DNA of 29,423 nucleotides, from positions 1 to 29,423 of the forward strand of contig JAEWBG010000036.1 in the NCBI GenBank assembly GCA_023391335.1, written 5' to 3'. A model generated the notes under the pieces. The model was not told the DNA's origin and made no database searches. It was given only the letters and a program-made list of their open reading frames with translations. A program made the position numbers and the translations under genes. The DNA is from Pseudomonadota bacterium (GTDB lineage Bacteria > Pseudomonadota > Gammaproteobacteria > Steroidobacterales > Steroidobacteraceae). This document shows, one piece after another, positions 7,797 to 15,848 of the stretch. Each line of letters begins with the position of its first letter. Position 1 is the first letter of the stretch.

Positions 7797-8051
7797 GACT
7801 TGTCTCCGACGGCTGGAGGTTATGGGCTGGAGGCTGGAGCCAGAAAAGAATCGCGTTCGCGTCTTCTCTGTGAAACTAGCCTTCAGTCTTCAGTCCAGCG
7901 CTTTCTTAAAACCTTCCCGAATTTGTTCGCCCCCTCCCCGCCCTCCCCCGCAAGCGAGGGAGGGAGAGAAAAGAGCGTTAGCTTTCTGGCCTGTGTCTCG
8001 TGACTCTTGCGTTCCGAACCGCCAGCCACCAGCCTCCAGCCGGCAAGTTCG
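7797..8051. repeat. Repeat block inside the nrdJ operon
   Basis: Heptamer arrays at both ends are in opposite orientation: 7811-7838 (GGCTGGA, GGTTATG, GGCTGGA, GGCTGGA) and 8019-8046 (CCGCCAG, CCACCAG, CCTCCAG, CCGGCAA), so the transcript could fold the two ends together. Between them, 7941-7964 forms a 7-bp CCCTCCC/GGGAGGG hairpin. No gene is visible. Confidence 0.75.
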
Positions 8052-10193
8052 CTAGAACTTGCCGTAGTAGCCTTCCTTCAACGCATCGAACAGATTCGCG
8101 GCGGTGTGTTTCTCGCCGTCGTATTCGATCTCTTCGTCGCCGCGGACCTTCACTTCGCTTCCGTCTTCGAGCGTGAACACATAGGTGGTGTTCTTCAGGT
8201 CTTCTTCCTTGACCAGCACGCCTTGGAAGGCTTCCGGGTTGAAGCGGAACGTGGTGCAGCCCTTCAAGCCCTGCTCGTGGGCATACATATATATGTCTTT
8301 GAAGTCTTCGTACTTGTAGTCGGTCGGGACGTTCGCGGTCTTGGAGATGGAGGAATCCACCCACAGCTGCGAAGCGGCTTGGATGTCGACGTGCGCCTTC
8401 GGCGTGATGGTGTCTGCAGTGGTGAAGTATTCAGGCAGCTGCTCGGCCGGATTGGTTGAATTCGGCATTGCACGCGGATTGACCAACTCACGATAGGCGA
8501 GCAGCTCGAAGGAGAAGACATCGACCTTCTCTTTCGTCTTCTTGCCTTCGCGAATCACGTTGCGGAAGTAGTGATGCGCGAACGAAGGCTCAATGCCGTT
8601 CGACGCATTGTTCGCGAGCGACAGCGAGATCGTGCCGGTCGGTGCGATCGAGCTGTGGTGCGTGAAGCGAGCACCGACATCGGCGAGTTCATCGACGAGT
8701 TCAGGCGCAGCTTCGGCGACGCGCTGCATGTAGCGGCTGTACTTCGCGTGCAGGATGCGGCCCGGAATCTTCTGGCCGACCCGCCAACCATCCTTCGCCA
8801 TCTCCGGACGCTTGCGCAGCATCTCGGCCGTGACGTCGAACTCTTCCAACATGATCGGCGCCGGACCCTTCTCGCGAGCGAGATCGAGTGCGGCTTCCCA
8901 CCCTGCGATGGCCATTTCGCGCGAGACGTTCTGCGTGAAGGCGATCGACTTCTTCGAGCCGTACTTCATGCATTGCATGGTGATCGCAGAGCCCAACCCC
9001 AGGAAACCCATACCGTGACGACGCTTGCGGATGATTTCATCGCGCTGCTGGCCGAGCGGCAGGCCATTGATCTCGACCACGTTGTCGAGCATGCGCGTGA
9101 ACACTTTGACGACCTTGCGGAACTCTTCCCAATCGAAGCGCGCGTCTTCCGTGAACGGATCGATCACGAAGCGCGTGAGATTGATGGAACCGAGCAGGCA
9201 TGAGCCGTACGGAGGCAGCGGCTGCTCGCCGCAAGGATTGGTGGCGCGAATGTTTTCGCACCACCAGTTGTTGTTCATTTCGTTGACGCGATCGATGAGC
9301 ACGAAACCGGGCTCAGCGAAGTCATACGTCGAGGACATGATCACGTCCCACATGCGGCGGGCCGGCACCGTCTTATAGACGCGGCAGCAAACCAGGCCAG
9401 TCTCATTCGTGACGTAAGGCTTGGTGACGGGCCACTCGCGCCATACATATTTATTGGTGTCGGTAAGGTCCTCGCCCTCCACTTCCTTTGCGGAAACCGG
9501 GAACGCGAGCTTCCATTCCGCATCGGCCTTCACCGCCTGCATGAATTCATCGGTGATCAGCAATGACAGATTGAACTGACGGAGCCGGCCGTTCTCACGC
9601 TTGGCGCGGATGAAATCCATCGCATCGGGATGGCCGATATCGAACGTGCCCATCTGTGCGCCGCGGCGACCGCCGGCGGACGACACGGTGAAACACATCT
9701 TGTCGTAGATATCCATGAACGACAGCGGACCGGACGTGTACGCACCGGCGCCGGAAACATACGCACCGCGCGGACGGAGCGTGGAGAACTCATAGCCAAT
9801 GCCGCAGCCGGCTTTGAGCGTCAGGCCCGCTTCGTGGACCTTCGCGAGGATGTCGTCCATCGAATCGGTGATCGTGCCGGAAACGGTGCAATTGATCGTC
9901 GAAGTGGCGGGCTTGTGCTCCTGAGCACCGGCGTTCGACATGATGCGGCCTGCGGGGATCGTGCCCTTACGCAGCGCCCAGAGGAATTCTTCGTACCAGT
10001 GTTCGCGCACTTCCTCGTGCTCTACATCGGCGAGCGCTCGCGCGACTCGCTGATAGGTATCGTCCATGGACTCATCGATAGGCGTGCCGTCCTTCGCGGT
10101 GAGCCGATATTTTTTGTCCCAAATATCGAGCGACGCCTCCTGGAAGGGAATGCTGTTGACGTCCATGGGTTCGATCTTAATTGCGGTCTTCAT
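8052..10193 (-). CDS. nrdJa: Class II (B12-dependent) ribonucleotide reductase NrdJa
   Basis: This 713-residue protein is the catalytic chain that reduces ribonucleotides to deoxyribonucleotides with adenosylcobalamin, without needing oxygen. Key elements: the redox cysteine in TINCTVSG (Cys102), glycine-rich substrate and effector regions (GRRGAQMG, 175-182), and the radical site NPCGEQPLPPYGSC (Asn319, Cys321, Glu323), which matches the conserved N-x-C-x-E of reductases. A later APTGTISL block is typical of the phosphate-binding part. The C-terminus lacks the tail cysteines, which are in NrdJb. ATG 10193 is preferred over a GTG at 10205 because a GGAG lies 11 bases before the ATG. The operon is preceded by a structured leader, an NrdR box and a promoter. 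Confidence 0.93.
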   Translation of the reverse strand: MKTAIKIEPMDVNSIPFQEASLDIWDKKYRLTAKDGTPIDESMDDTYQRVARALADVEHEEVREHWYEEFLWALRKGTIPAGRIMSNAGAQEHKPATSTINCTVSGTITDSMDDILAKVHEAGLTLKAGCGIGYEFSTLRPRGAYVSGAGAYTSGPLSFMDIYDKMCFTVSSAGGRRGAQMGTFDIGHPDAMDFIRAKRENGRLRQFNLSLLITDEFMQAVKADAEWKLAFPVSAKEVEGEDLTDTNKYVWREWPVTKPYVTNETGLVCCRVYKTVPARRMWDVIMSSTYDFAEPGFVLIDRVNEMNNNWWCENIRATNPCGEQPLPPYGSCLLGSINLTRFVIDPFTEDARFDWEEFRKVVKVFTRMLDNVVEINGLPLGQQRDEIIRKRRHGMGFLGLGSAITMQCMKYGSKKSIAFTQNVSREMAIAGWEAALDLAREKGPAPIMLEEFDVTAEMLRKRPEMAKDGWRVGQKIPGRILHAKYSRYMQRVAEAAPELVDELADVGARFTHHSSIAPTGTISLSLANNASNGIEPSFAHHYFRNVIREGKKTKEKVDVFSFELLAYRELVNPRAMPNSTNPAEQLPEYFTTADTITPKAHVDIQAASQLWVDSSISKTANVPTDYKYEDFKDIYMYAHEQGLKGCTTFRFNPEAFQGVLVKEEDLKNTTYVFTLEDGSEVKVRGDEEIEYDGEKHTAANLFDALKEGYYGKF

Positions 10194-10205
10194 GCCGGTT
10201 GGCAC

Positions 10206-10352
10206 TCCGAGGGAGAGTGGGGTGACCCCGTAACACCACCTGCCTTACGCCTCTTCGAGCCGTAAGCGCAGTACCACCTGACCTCGTTGATCCCGCGATC
10301 GGGAGGGCACCGCTTGGGAAGTCATCCGGGCGGTTTTTCTTCTGATCGCGAG
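10206..10352 (-). promoter_or_regulatory. Hairpin-rich 5' leader of nrdJa, possible riboregulator
   Basis: Read as minus-strand RNA, the leader holds a 5-bp hairpin at 10304-10291 (TCCCG/CGGGA), a long hairpin at 10266-10244 (CTTACG/CGTAAG plus CTC/GAG with one mismatch) and a GGGG/CCCC hairpin at 10229-10219. CAGGTGG occurs on both sides of the long hairpin, and the 5' copy, GGTCAGGTGGTACTGC, resembles a degenerate B12 box. A cobalamin sensor would suit a B12-dependent enzyme, and a conserved nrdJ RNA motif has been reported for such genes, but the complete aptamer consensus is not evident. Confidence 0.35.
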
Positions 10353-10368
10353 ACACAACATGTTGTGT
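10353..10368. promoter_or_regulatory. NrdR box
   Basis: ACACAACATGTTGTGT is a perfect 16-bp palindrome (18 bp with its flanks) that fits the NrdR consensus ACACWATATATWGTGT. It lies just downstream of the predicted nrdJa start of transcription (about 10372), where a bound repressor would block RNA polymerase. Confidence 0.8.
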
Positions 10369-10378
10369 CAGGGGGCGA

Positions 10379-10407
10379 AGCCTATGCCCCTGTCATAAAG
10401 CCGTCAA
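10379..10407 (-). promoter_or_regulatory. Predicted sigma-70 promoter of nrdJa
   Basis: On the minus strand TTGACG (10407-10402) and TAGGCT (10384-10379) are separated by exactly 17 bases. Transcription would begin near 10372, directly before the NrdR box, giving a leader of about 180 nucleotides. Confidence 0.5.
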
Positions 10408-10528
10408 GAAGCTCCTCCCTTAACGAAAGTGCGATAAAAACCCTGTAGTCACGAGCACTTAGCCCATTCACTGCGGCGATGTACCCGCACAAATTTGTTG
10501 CGGTATGCACGTACTACACGATCGCGCC

Positions 10529-10544
10529 ACACAAGATGTTGTGC
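10529..10544. promoter_or_regulatory. Second NrdR-like box
   Basis: ACACAAGATGTTGTGC matches the NrdR consensus nearly as well as the first box, 176 bp away centre to centre. A weaker palindrome ACAAATTTGT is at 10489-10498. NrdR boxes usually come in pairs about three helical turns apart, so this wide spacing is unusual. It lies between the divergent nrdJa and hsp20 genes. Confidence 0.5.
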
Positions 10545-10742
10545 CCGCCTGCGCACATGCTTTCCACAGCTTTCTACACCACTTATCTACAGGTTGTGCC
10601 TTGCCAACGCATTGCAACCGGAGCGCGTTCGATGACGCACAAGCAATGGATCTTGAAAGCATCGAGGACGACACCAGTTTTGCGGCACCTGATCCACTGC
10701 TGCTTTTTTGATCAGCGCAAATCGATGAATGGAGGTGCTGTC

Positions 10743-11189
10743 ATGAGCCTGACTCGTTATGAACCTTGGAATTTGGTGAATCGCCTGCACAGCGATTTGG
10801 ACCGGCTTTTCGGGCGCCAATTTGCGAATGGCGACGACGAATCGACCGGTGCGGTGAGCGATTGGTTGCCCGCGGTCGATGTGCAAGAAACCAAAGACGC
10901 CTTCGTACTGACTGCGGATCTGCCGGGCGTGGATCCGAAAGACATCGACATCACGATGGAAAATGGCGTGCTCACGTTGCGCGGTCGGCGCGAGAATGAA
11001 TTCCGCAAAGACGAGAATGGGTATCGCCGCATCGAGCGCTCGAGCGGTGAATTCTTCCGCCGTTTTGCACTGCCGGATACGGCCAATGCCGATGCGATCT
11101 CAGCGAAGAGCGCGCATGGCGTGGTCACGATCACGATCGGCAAAAAGGCCGAAGTGCAGCCGCGCCGCATCCAAGTGAAAACATCGTAA
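10743..11189 (+). CDS. Small heat-shock protein (Hsp20/alpha-crystallin family)
   Basis: The 148-residue product has the classic Hsp20 layout: an N-terminal arm MSLTRYEPWNLVNRLHSDLD, then the alpha-crystallin domain from about residue 38 (WLPAVDVQETKDAFVLTADL) to about 140. The domain contains the PGV motif and GVLTLRG, and the family RRFALPDTANADAISAKSAHGVVTIT region is complete. Such proteins hold denatured proteins in a refoldable state in the cytoplasm without ATP. The start at ATG 10743 is decided by a strong GGAGG 7 bases upstream; the open frame extends further left but that part is not family-like. The gene is divergent from nrdJa. I saw no convincing heat-shock sigma-factor promoter. 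The product ends in RRIQVKTS, fairly short after the domain. Confidence 0.9.
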   Translation: MSLTRYEPWNLVNRLHSDLDRLFGRQFANGDDESTGAVSDWLPAVDVQETKDAFVLTADLPGVDPKDIDITMENGVLTLRGRRENEFRKDENGYRRIERSSGEFFRRFALPDTANADAISAKSAHGVVTITIGKKAEVQPRRIQVKTS

Positions 11190-11204
11190 TTCTGCGCATT
11201 CCGG

Positions 11205-11231
11205 GCGCGTGCGGTTCTACACTGCACGCGC
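11205..11231. terminator. Hairpin downstream of the hsp20 gene
   Basis: A perfect 8-bp stem GCGCGTGC/GCACGCGC with an 11-base loop lies 15 bases after the hsp20 stop codon. There is no T-run, so it is at best a weak terminator or an mRNA-stabilising hairpin. A second 7-bp inverted repeat (GATCGCT/AGCGATC) is at 11245-11268. Confidence 0.4.
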
Positions 11232-11409
11232 TCGCACTGTTAATGATCGCTCAAGCCCGCTAGCGATCGACTGAGCGCTTGGCTGTAGGCCCATGTCCCA
11301 TAGCTAATTGCTGAGACCGCAAAGTTCACCGGCGTGGGCCCACTTCACAGCGCGAGCGAGCCGCAAGGCTCATCATCTCGCTCACGTCGATTCGCGCAGG
11401 ATGAACTCA

Positions 11410-12768
11410 ATGACTCGATTGGCGATGCGACACTTCGCGCTCGCGACCCTGATTGCCATCCCCTTCATCGCTCATAGCGCAGCGATTCCCGAGAAGGTCG
11501 GCGACACGCCCGTTCCTTCGTTAGCTCCCATCGTCAAAAAGGCCTCGCCTGCCGTCGTCAACGTCGCAACGCGAGGGACGCTGCGCGATGTGCGTCCGCG
11601 TAATCCGCTACTCGACGATCCATTTTTCCGCCGCTTCTTCGACGTGCCGGACAGCGGCCCGCGAGAACGCAAGTTCGAGAGCGCTGGTTCAGGCGTGATC
11701 GTGGATGCGAAGAACGGCTACATCATCACCAACGCGCACGTCATCGAGAACGCAGACGAAATCACCGTCACTCTGCTCGACGATCGCAAGGTCAAAGCAA
11801 CCATCGTCGGTCGCGACAAGCCTTCGGACATCGCGGTGCTGAAGATCAGCGCACCGAATCTAGTCGATATCCCGCTTGCGGATTCGAGCAAAGCTGAAGT
11901 CGGCGACTTCGTGCTCGCCATCGGCAATCCGTTTACGTTTAGCCATACAGTCACATCAGGAATCATCAGCGCGCTCGGACGCACGGGGTTGAATCCCGAG
12001 TCGTACGAAGACTTGATTCAAACCGATGCGCCGATCAATCCCGGTAATTCGGGTGGCGCGTTGGTGAACTTGTACGGCGAGTTGTTAGGCATCAACTCAG
12101 CCATTTTCTCCGGCAGCGGCGGCAACATCGGCATCGGCTTCGCGATTCCGTCGAACATGGTGAAAGCCGTCATGGGCCAACTCATCAAGTACGGCGAAGT
12201 GAAGCGCGGCGTGTTGGGCGTGCAGCTTTCAAATTCGTTCACGCCCGAGATCGCAGAGAACTTAGGCCTCCCGGATGCGCACGGCGCGCTCGTCAGTCAG
12301 GTTGTTGAAGGTTCCTCCGCTGCGCGCGCAGGCATCAAAGCGGGCGATGTGATCACCTCGGTGAACGGAAACGCAGTTGCGAACGCCACCGAGCTTCGCA
12401 ACACGATCGGCATCTCCCGCGTGGGCGATAAGTTGCAGCTCGAGTTCATGCGTGAGGGCAAGCCACACACAACCACTGCAGTCATCGGTGCGCGTGATGG
12501 CGGAAGCGTGGAAGGGCCCGGCGGTATCCACCCTGCGTTCGAGGGCGCATCGCTTGCCAATGCCGCGGGCGGCGGCGTGCTGATTCAAAGCGTGAACGAT
12601 TCGAGTCCCGCAGCACAGAATGGGTTCCGACCTAACGACGTCATCCTAGCTGTCGGCCGCATGCGCGTGACCAGCGTTCCGCAACTACGCACTGCCGTGA
12701 AAGGCGCGAACTCGTTCGCGATCACCATCCGCCGCGGCAACGCAACGCTGGTGTTCCCAGTCGGTTGA
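11410..12768 (+). CDS. degQ: DegQ/DegP-type periplasmic serine protease
   Basis: The 452-residue protein has a signal peptide (residues 1-24, hydrophobic core ALATLIAIPFI, cleavage near HSA-A), a trypsin-like domain and two PDZ domains (about 250-340 and 370-450). The catalytic triad is visible: His110 in TNAHV, Asp140 in SDIAVL and Ser214 in NPGNSGGAL. HtrA-family proteases degrade misfolded periplasmic proteins; the short loop after the N-terminus (RNPLLDDPFFRRFF) is more like DegQ than DegP. ATG 11410 is preferred over ATG 11401 because AGGA lies 8 bases before it. It shares its stop with the start of the next gene (TGATG), so the two are translationally coupled. Confidence 0.9.
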   Translation: MTRLAMRHFALATLIAIPFIAHSAAIPEKVGDTPVPSLAPIVKKASPAVVNVATRGTLRDVRPRNPLLDDPFFRRFFDVPDSGPRERKFESAGSGVIVDAKNGYIITNAHVIENADEITVTLLDDRKVKATIVGRDKPSDIAVLKISAPNLVDIPLADSSKAEVGDFVLAIGNPFTFSHTVTSGIISALGRTGLNPESYEDLIQTDAPINPGNSGGALVNLYGELLGINSAIFSGSGGNIGIGFAIPSNMVKAVMGQLIKYGEVKRGVLGVQLSNSFTPEIAENLGLPDAHGALVSQVVEGSSAARAGIKAGDVITSVNGNAVANATELRNTIGISRVGDKLQLEFMREGKPHTTTAVIGARDGGSVEGPGGIHPAFEGASLANAAGGGVLIQSVNDSSPAAQNGFRPNDVILAVGRMRVTSVPQLRTAVKGANSFAITIRRGNATLVFPVG

Positions 12769-13829
12769 TGAGAATTGAGAAACGAGGAGCGTTGCGTCGG
12801 GTAGGTGCGGCACTCTTTGTTTGCTGCGCGGTGACGCTTAGCGGTTGCTACTACATTCAAGCAGCCCGCGGACAAATGGAGATCGTGTCGAAGCGTCGGC
12901 CGATTGCGTCCGTCGTTGCCGATCCGAAAACTCCCGACCCCTTGCGCGCTCGCCTCGAGTACGTTGCCGATGCGCGCCAATTCGCATCCGACGAACTCGC
13001 CCTCCCAAACAACGCGAGCTATCGCAGCTACGCGGACTTGAAGCGTCCGTACGTCGTTTGGAATGTGTTCGCGACGGATGAGTTTTCCGTGGAACCGAAA
13101 CGCTGGTGCTTTCCCGTCGTCGGTTGCGTCGTGTATCGCGGCTATTTCAACGAAGAGAACGCACGCAACTACGCTAGGAAATTGCGGTGGTCCGGACATG
13201 ACGTCGCCGTCGCCGGTATTCCTGCGTACTCAACGCTCGGTCATTTCAAAGATCCAATCTTGAACACGATGCTCGGCTGGAGCGATGCCCAACTTGCGGG
13301 AACCGTGTTCCACGAACTCGCGCATCAAGTCGTGTACGTCGCGGGCGATTCTGAATTCAACGAAGCGTTCGCGACCGTCGTTGAGGAACACGGGCTGGAC
13401 CAATGGCTCACGACCCGGGGCAAGAACGGCGACATTCGCATTTGGCGTGCGCAGCAGAAGCGTGGCGAACAGTTCATCAATCTGCTTCTAGCTACGCGGG
13501 AGAAGCTCGCTGACTTGTACAAGATGGATATCCCGGAAGATGAGATGCGCGAACGCAAGCAGTACATCTTTGGGCTGCTGAAACTCCAATACGAAAACTT
13601 GAAACGCAGTTGGAATGGCTACTCCGGCTACGACCACTGGTTCTCACGCACGCTGACGAATGCGCATCTCGTTTCCGCAGCGACGTATTACGGCTGCGTG
13701 CCTGGCCTGGAACGCGTGCTCGATAAAGTGAATGGCGATCTCCCTCGCTTTTACGACGAAGCTCGCAAGCTCGCGAAGCTGAGCAAGGACGAGCGGCATG
13801 AAAGGTTGTGCCAGGCGATTGAAGGTTAA
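12768..13829 (+). CDS. Lipoprotein with an aminopeptidase-type zinc motif
   Basis: The 353-residue protein starts with a lipoprotein signal: charged N-terminus MRIEKRGALRR, hydrophobic stretch and lipobox LSGC (Cys at about 27). The central part has HELAHQ (about residue 183) followed by EAFATVVEEHGL, a gluzincin-like zinc arrangement seen in the predicted aminopeptidase family PF10023/COG4324. It also contains conserved YSTLGHFKDPILNTM before the motif and RAQQKRGEQF after it. It is probably anchored in the outer membrane facing the periplasm. Stop and start with the protease gene overlap by one base, so the two act from one mRNA, perhaps in envelope protein turnover. Substrate is unknown. 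Confidence 0.8.
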   Translation: MRIEKRGALRRVGAALFVCCAVTLSGCYYIQAARGQMEIVSKRRPIASVVADPKTPDPLRARLEYVADARQFASDELALPNNASYRSYADLKRPYVVWNVFATDEFSVEPKRWCFPVVGCVVYRGYFNEENARNYARKLRWSGHDVAVAGIPAYSTLGHFKDPILNTMLGWSDAQLAGTVFHELAHQVVYVAGDSEFNEAFATVVEEHGLDQWLTTRGKNGDIRIWRAQQKRGEQFINLLLATREKLADLYKMDIPEDEMRERKQYIFGLLKLQYENLKRSWNGYSGYDHWFSRTLTNAHLVSAATYYGCVPGLERVLDKVNGDLPRFYDEARKLAKLSKDERHERLCQAIEG

Positions 13830-14289
13830 GAGCGGGAAAAGAGGTATCTCCACGGAGGGCACGGAGAACACGGAGGAAGAAATATATCGAGCCGGGCGAT
13901 CGACCTGCACCATGTCTGACTGCCAACCCTCAACCGTCAACTGAAAACCGAAAAAGGAAGATCTCCACAGGGGACACGGGGGACATAGGGCAAAGAAACA
14001 TATCGAGTCAGACCACATCGGCTCGCATCTTGTCTGACCGTCAACTCTCAACGGTCAACCGAAAAGCGCGATACGTTGTTGTGAGAGTTTCACATGGAGA
14101 TGGAGACCACGAGAGCTACCGGAAGAGCATCGATAGATAAGAAGCAAGCTCTTCGAGCAGGCGAGCCCGACTCGCGCTCCGCCGCGCATGAAATCCCTGC
14201 CGAGCGAAATTACAGATCGCGCCAAATCAATAGCGTGATTACACGCGCCACCCTGTGCAGATTTTCAACTTCGAAAAAAATCGCGTAGT
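13830..14289. other. Intergenic region with composite repeats, inverted orientation
   Basis: No convincing gene; a 64-codon frame at 14094-14288 has no resemblance to anything I know. The stretch holds a reversed copy of the CTCCGTG composite repeat (13843-14067). Confidence 0.6.
13843..14067 (-). repeat. Composite repeat: CACGGAG array plus heptamer arrays
   Basis: CACGGAG units with a 9-base period occupy 13849-13876, with a degenerate array at about 13964-13990. Two 7-bp-period arrays follow: 13923-13950 (CCAACCC, TCAACCG, TCAACTG, AAAACCG) and 14040-14067 (GTCAACT, CTCAACG, GTCAACC, GAAAAGC). The order and sequence are the reverse complement of the blocks at 18640-19553. Confidence 0.85.
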
Positions 14290-14361
14290 CGATGGAACCG
14301 CATGTTGTCAGACGTGCGCTTTGCTGAGCCGCAATACGCGGCTCACAGGAAGTACGCTCCC
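14290..14361 (+). promoter_or_regulatory. Conserved leader with hairpin, FG-GAP paralogue 1
   Basis: Blocks ATGGAACCG (14292-14300) and GACGTGCGCTT (14311-14321) are followed by a hairpin TGAGCCGC/GCGGCTCA (14325-14345, 5-base loop) and the ribosome site CAGGAAG. The second paralogue has the same order at 17138-17205 with compensatory stem changes. Confidence 0.65.
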
Positions 14362-15618
14362 ATGACCCCGCTGAAGAGAGTTCTCGTCAATGCAGTCCTA
14401 AGCTGCACAGCATTCTTGATGACTGCTGTCGCGCACGCTGATGCGCGAAAGCACGTGTTGCTCGATACGCTCGCTCCCGAGTCGAGCGATGTTCCCAATT
14501 CGGCCGATGACTACCCGCAAGCAGACTTCGGGGCTGCGATTGCCGTGCAAGGCGAAACCGCGCTGATCGGCATGCCAACCTCTCAGTCACCCTCCAAGGT
14601 GCTCGAATCGGGACGAGTTGGAGTGTTCACCTATTCGAACAACCAATGGCACCGAACCGGGACGCTCTTCGCATCGAAACCCACGCAGTACGCGCACTTT
14701 GGTCGATCAATTGTCCTTCAAGGCGATACTGCACTCATCGGCAGCAACACTTCGGTGTTCGTGTTCCGACGCTTGAATGGAACATGGCATCAAGTTCAGA
14801 AGGTCAATGCACCATCGTCAGACGGTGTTACTAAGTATCCGGTTGCGATGGCAATGTACTCAGACACCGCAGTTGTCTCGGCTTTCGCGGGTACCGAAGG
14901 CTTCGTCTACGTTTATCAGTTGCAGTCCAATGGCCTGCTCAAGTGGTCGGCACGCGTTCGATCACCGACCGCAGACCCCAGCGAAGAATTCGCAAGCGCC
15001 GTCGACACCGATCGCGGATGGCTCGTGGTTGGCGCACCATCCAAGCTAATTGGACCGCAGAATGCCGGCGCCGCGTATGTATTCCATCGCGTGAACGGAC
15101 AATGGCGATTCATTCAAAAGATCATTCCAAACAATGGCGGTGTAGGCGATCGATTTGGCGCCTCTGTGGCAATGGATAACTACACGATCGTAGTGGGCGC
15201 TCCGTACCATGATCCCGAGTTCGATAATGAGGCACTGACGGGTGCTGGTGGCGCGGCGTATGTCTACATCGCGCACGGAGGCCCGTTCGTCGAAAGCGCG
15301 GTGCTTCGTCCCACGGGGGAAGAGAACCCTGGGTACGCGACGTTTGGCGAACAGGTTGCGATCACTTCGGACCGGATCATCGCGTCCGCATCGCATTTGG
15401 AAGCCGATTATCCCCATTATCCGGATCGGTTTGTGTTTACCTATATTCGATATAGCGCACTCAATGAAGTGCTCGGCGTCGCGAGCGGCTTGATCGAAGG
15501 AGAAGGCATGGCGGTTGACCAACATCAATTGTTTGTCGGCGACCGCGGCACCGACGCGTATTCGGGCGGTGCAATCGGCGCAGTGAAGATCTTCGATCTC
15601 GTGCATCGACTGCCGTGA
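14362..15618 (+). CDS. Secreted FG-GAP-like beta-propeller protein (paralogue 1)
   Basis: The 418-residue protein has a signal peptide (MTPLKRVLVN...AVAHA) and a mature part made of repeated modules with FGAAIAV, HFGRSIVL, RFGASVAM and similar openings followed by VVGAP or ALIGMP: the pattern of FG-GAP/integrin-alpha-like beta-propeller repeats, five to six of them. Such domains bind surface carbohydrates or calcium in other proteins, but no catalytic site is evident. ATG 14362 is chosen because of the signal peptide and a GGAAG 9 bases upstream. A close paralogue lies at 17206-18457 with the same leader, and cca stands between them. Expected location is outside the cytoplasm; role unknown (adhesion or a surface component is a guess). 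Confidence 0.75.
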   Translation: MTPLKRVLVNAVLSCTAFLMTAVAHADARKHVLLDTLAPESSDVPNSADDYPQADFGAAIAVQGETALIGMPTSQSPSKVLESGRVGVFTYSNNQWHRTGTLFASKPTQYAHFGRSIVLQGDTALIGSNTSVFVFRRLNGTWHQVQKVNAPSSDGVTKYPVAMAMYSDTAVVSAFAGTEGFVYVYQLQSNGLLKWSARVRSPTADPSEEFASAVDTDRGWLVVGAPSKLIGPQNAGAAYVFHRVNGQWRFIQKIIPNNGGVGDRFGASVAMDNYTIVVGAPYHDPEFDNEALTGAGGAAYVYIAHGGPFVESAVLRPTGEENPGYATFGEQVAITSDRIIASASHLEADYPHYPDRFVFTYIRYSALNEVLGVASGLIEGEGMAVDQHQLFVGDRGTDAYSGGAIGAVKIFDLVHRLP

Positions 15619-15624
15619 GATCGG

Positions 15625-15657
15625 GCAGCCGGCGCGCGATCACGCCGGCTGCTTTGC
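15625..15657 (+). terminator. Hairpin terminator after FG-GAP paralogue 1
   Basis: A 10-bp perfect stem GCAGCCGGCG/CGCCGGCTGC with an 8-base loop starts 7 bases after the stop codon and is followed by TTTGC. The short T-run makes it moderate. Confidence 0.6.
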
Positions 15658-15718
15658 GATCACCACAGACGAAGACGAGAATAGAACGAAGAACTAGCAT
15701 TGAACCTAGAGTTCTTCG

Positions 15719-15830
15719 TCACGCGTCTCTTGAACCCTCCGTGCTTTCCGTGCCCTCCGTGTGAAACTCTCCTCTTTCTTGTGAACCTTGTGTTCTTCCT
15801 TTGTGCGCTTTGTGTTCCGTCCCAATTTTG
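15719..15830 (+). repeat. CTCCGTG repeat block (upstream of cca)
   Basis: Degenerate CTCCGTG units (CCTCCGTGC, TTTCCGTGC, CCTCCGTGT) are followed by GAAACTCTC, as in the blocks at 18.6-19.5 kb, then by decaying TTGTG-rich copies reaching to within 20 bases of the cca start. Confidence 0.75.
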
Positions 15831-15848
15831 AGAGGTACACTGCGCCGC

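Noticed and set aside
9630..10265. Plus-strand frame of 211 codons
   Set aside because: Shadow of nrdJa; no motif and no ribosome site.
14094..14288. 64-codon plus-strand frame before FG-GAP paralogue 1
   Set aside because: No ribosome site, no family resemblance and no counterpart before paralogue 2.
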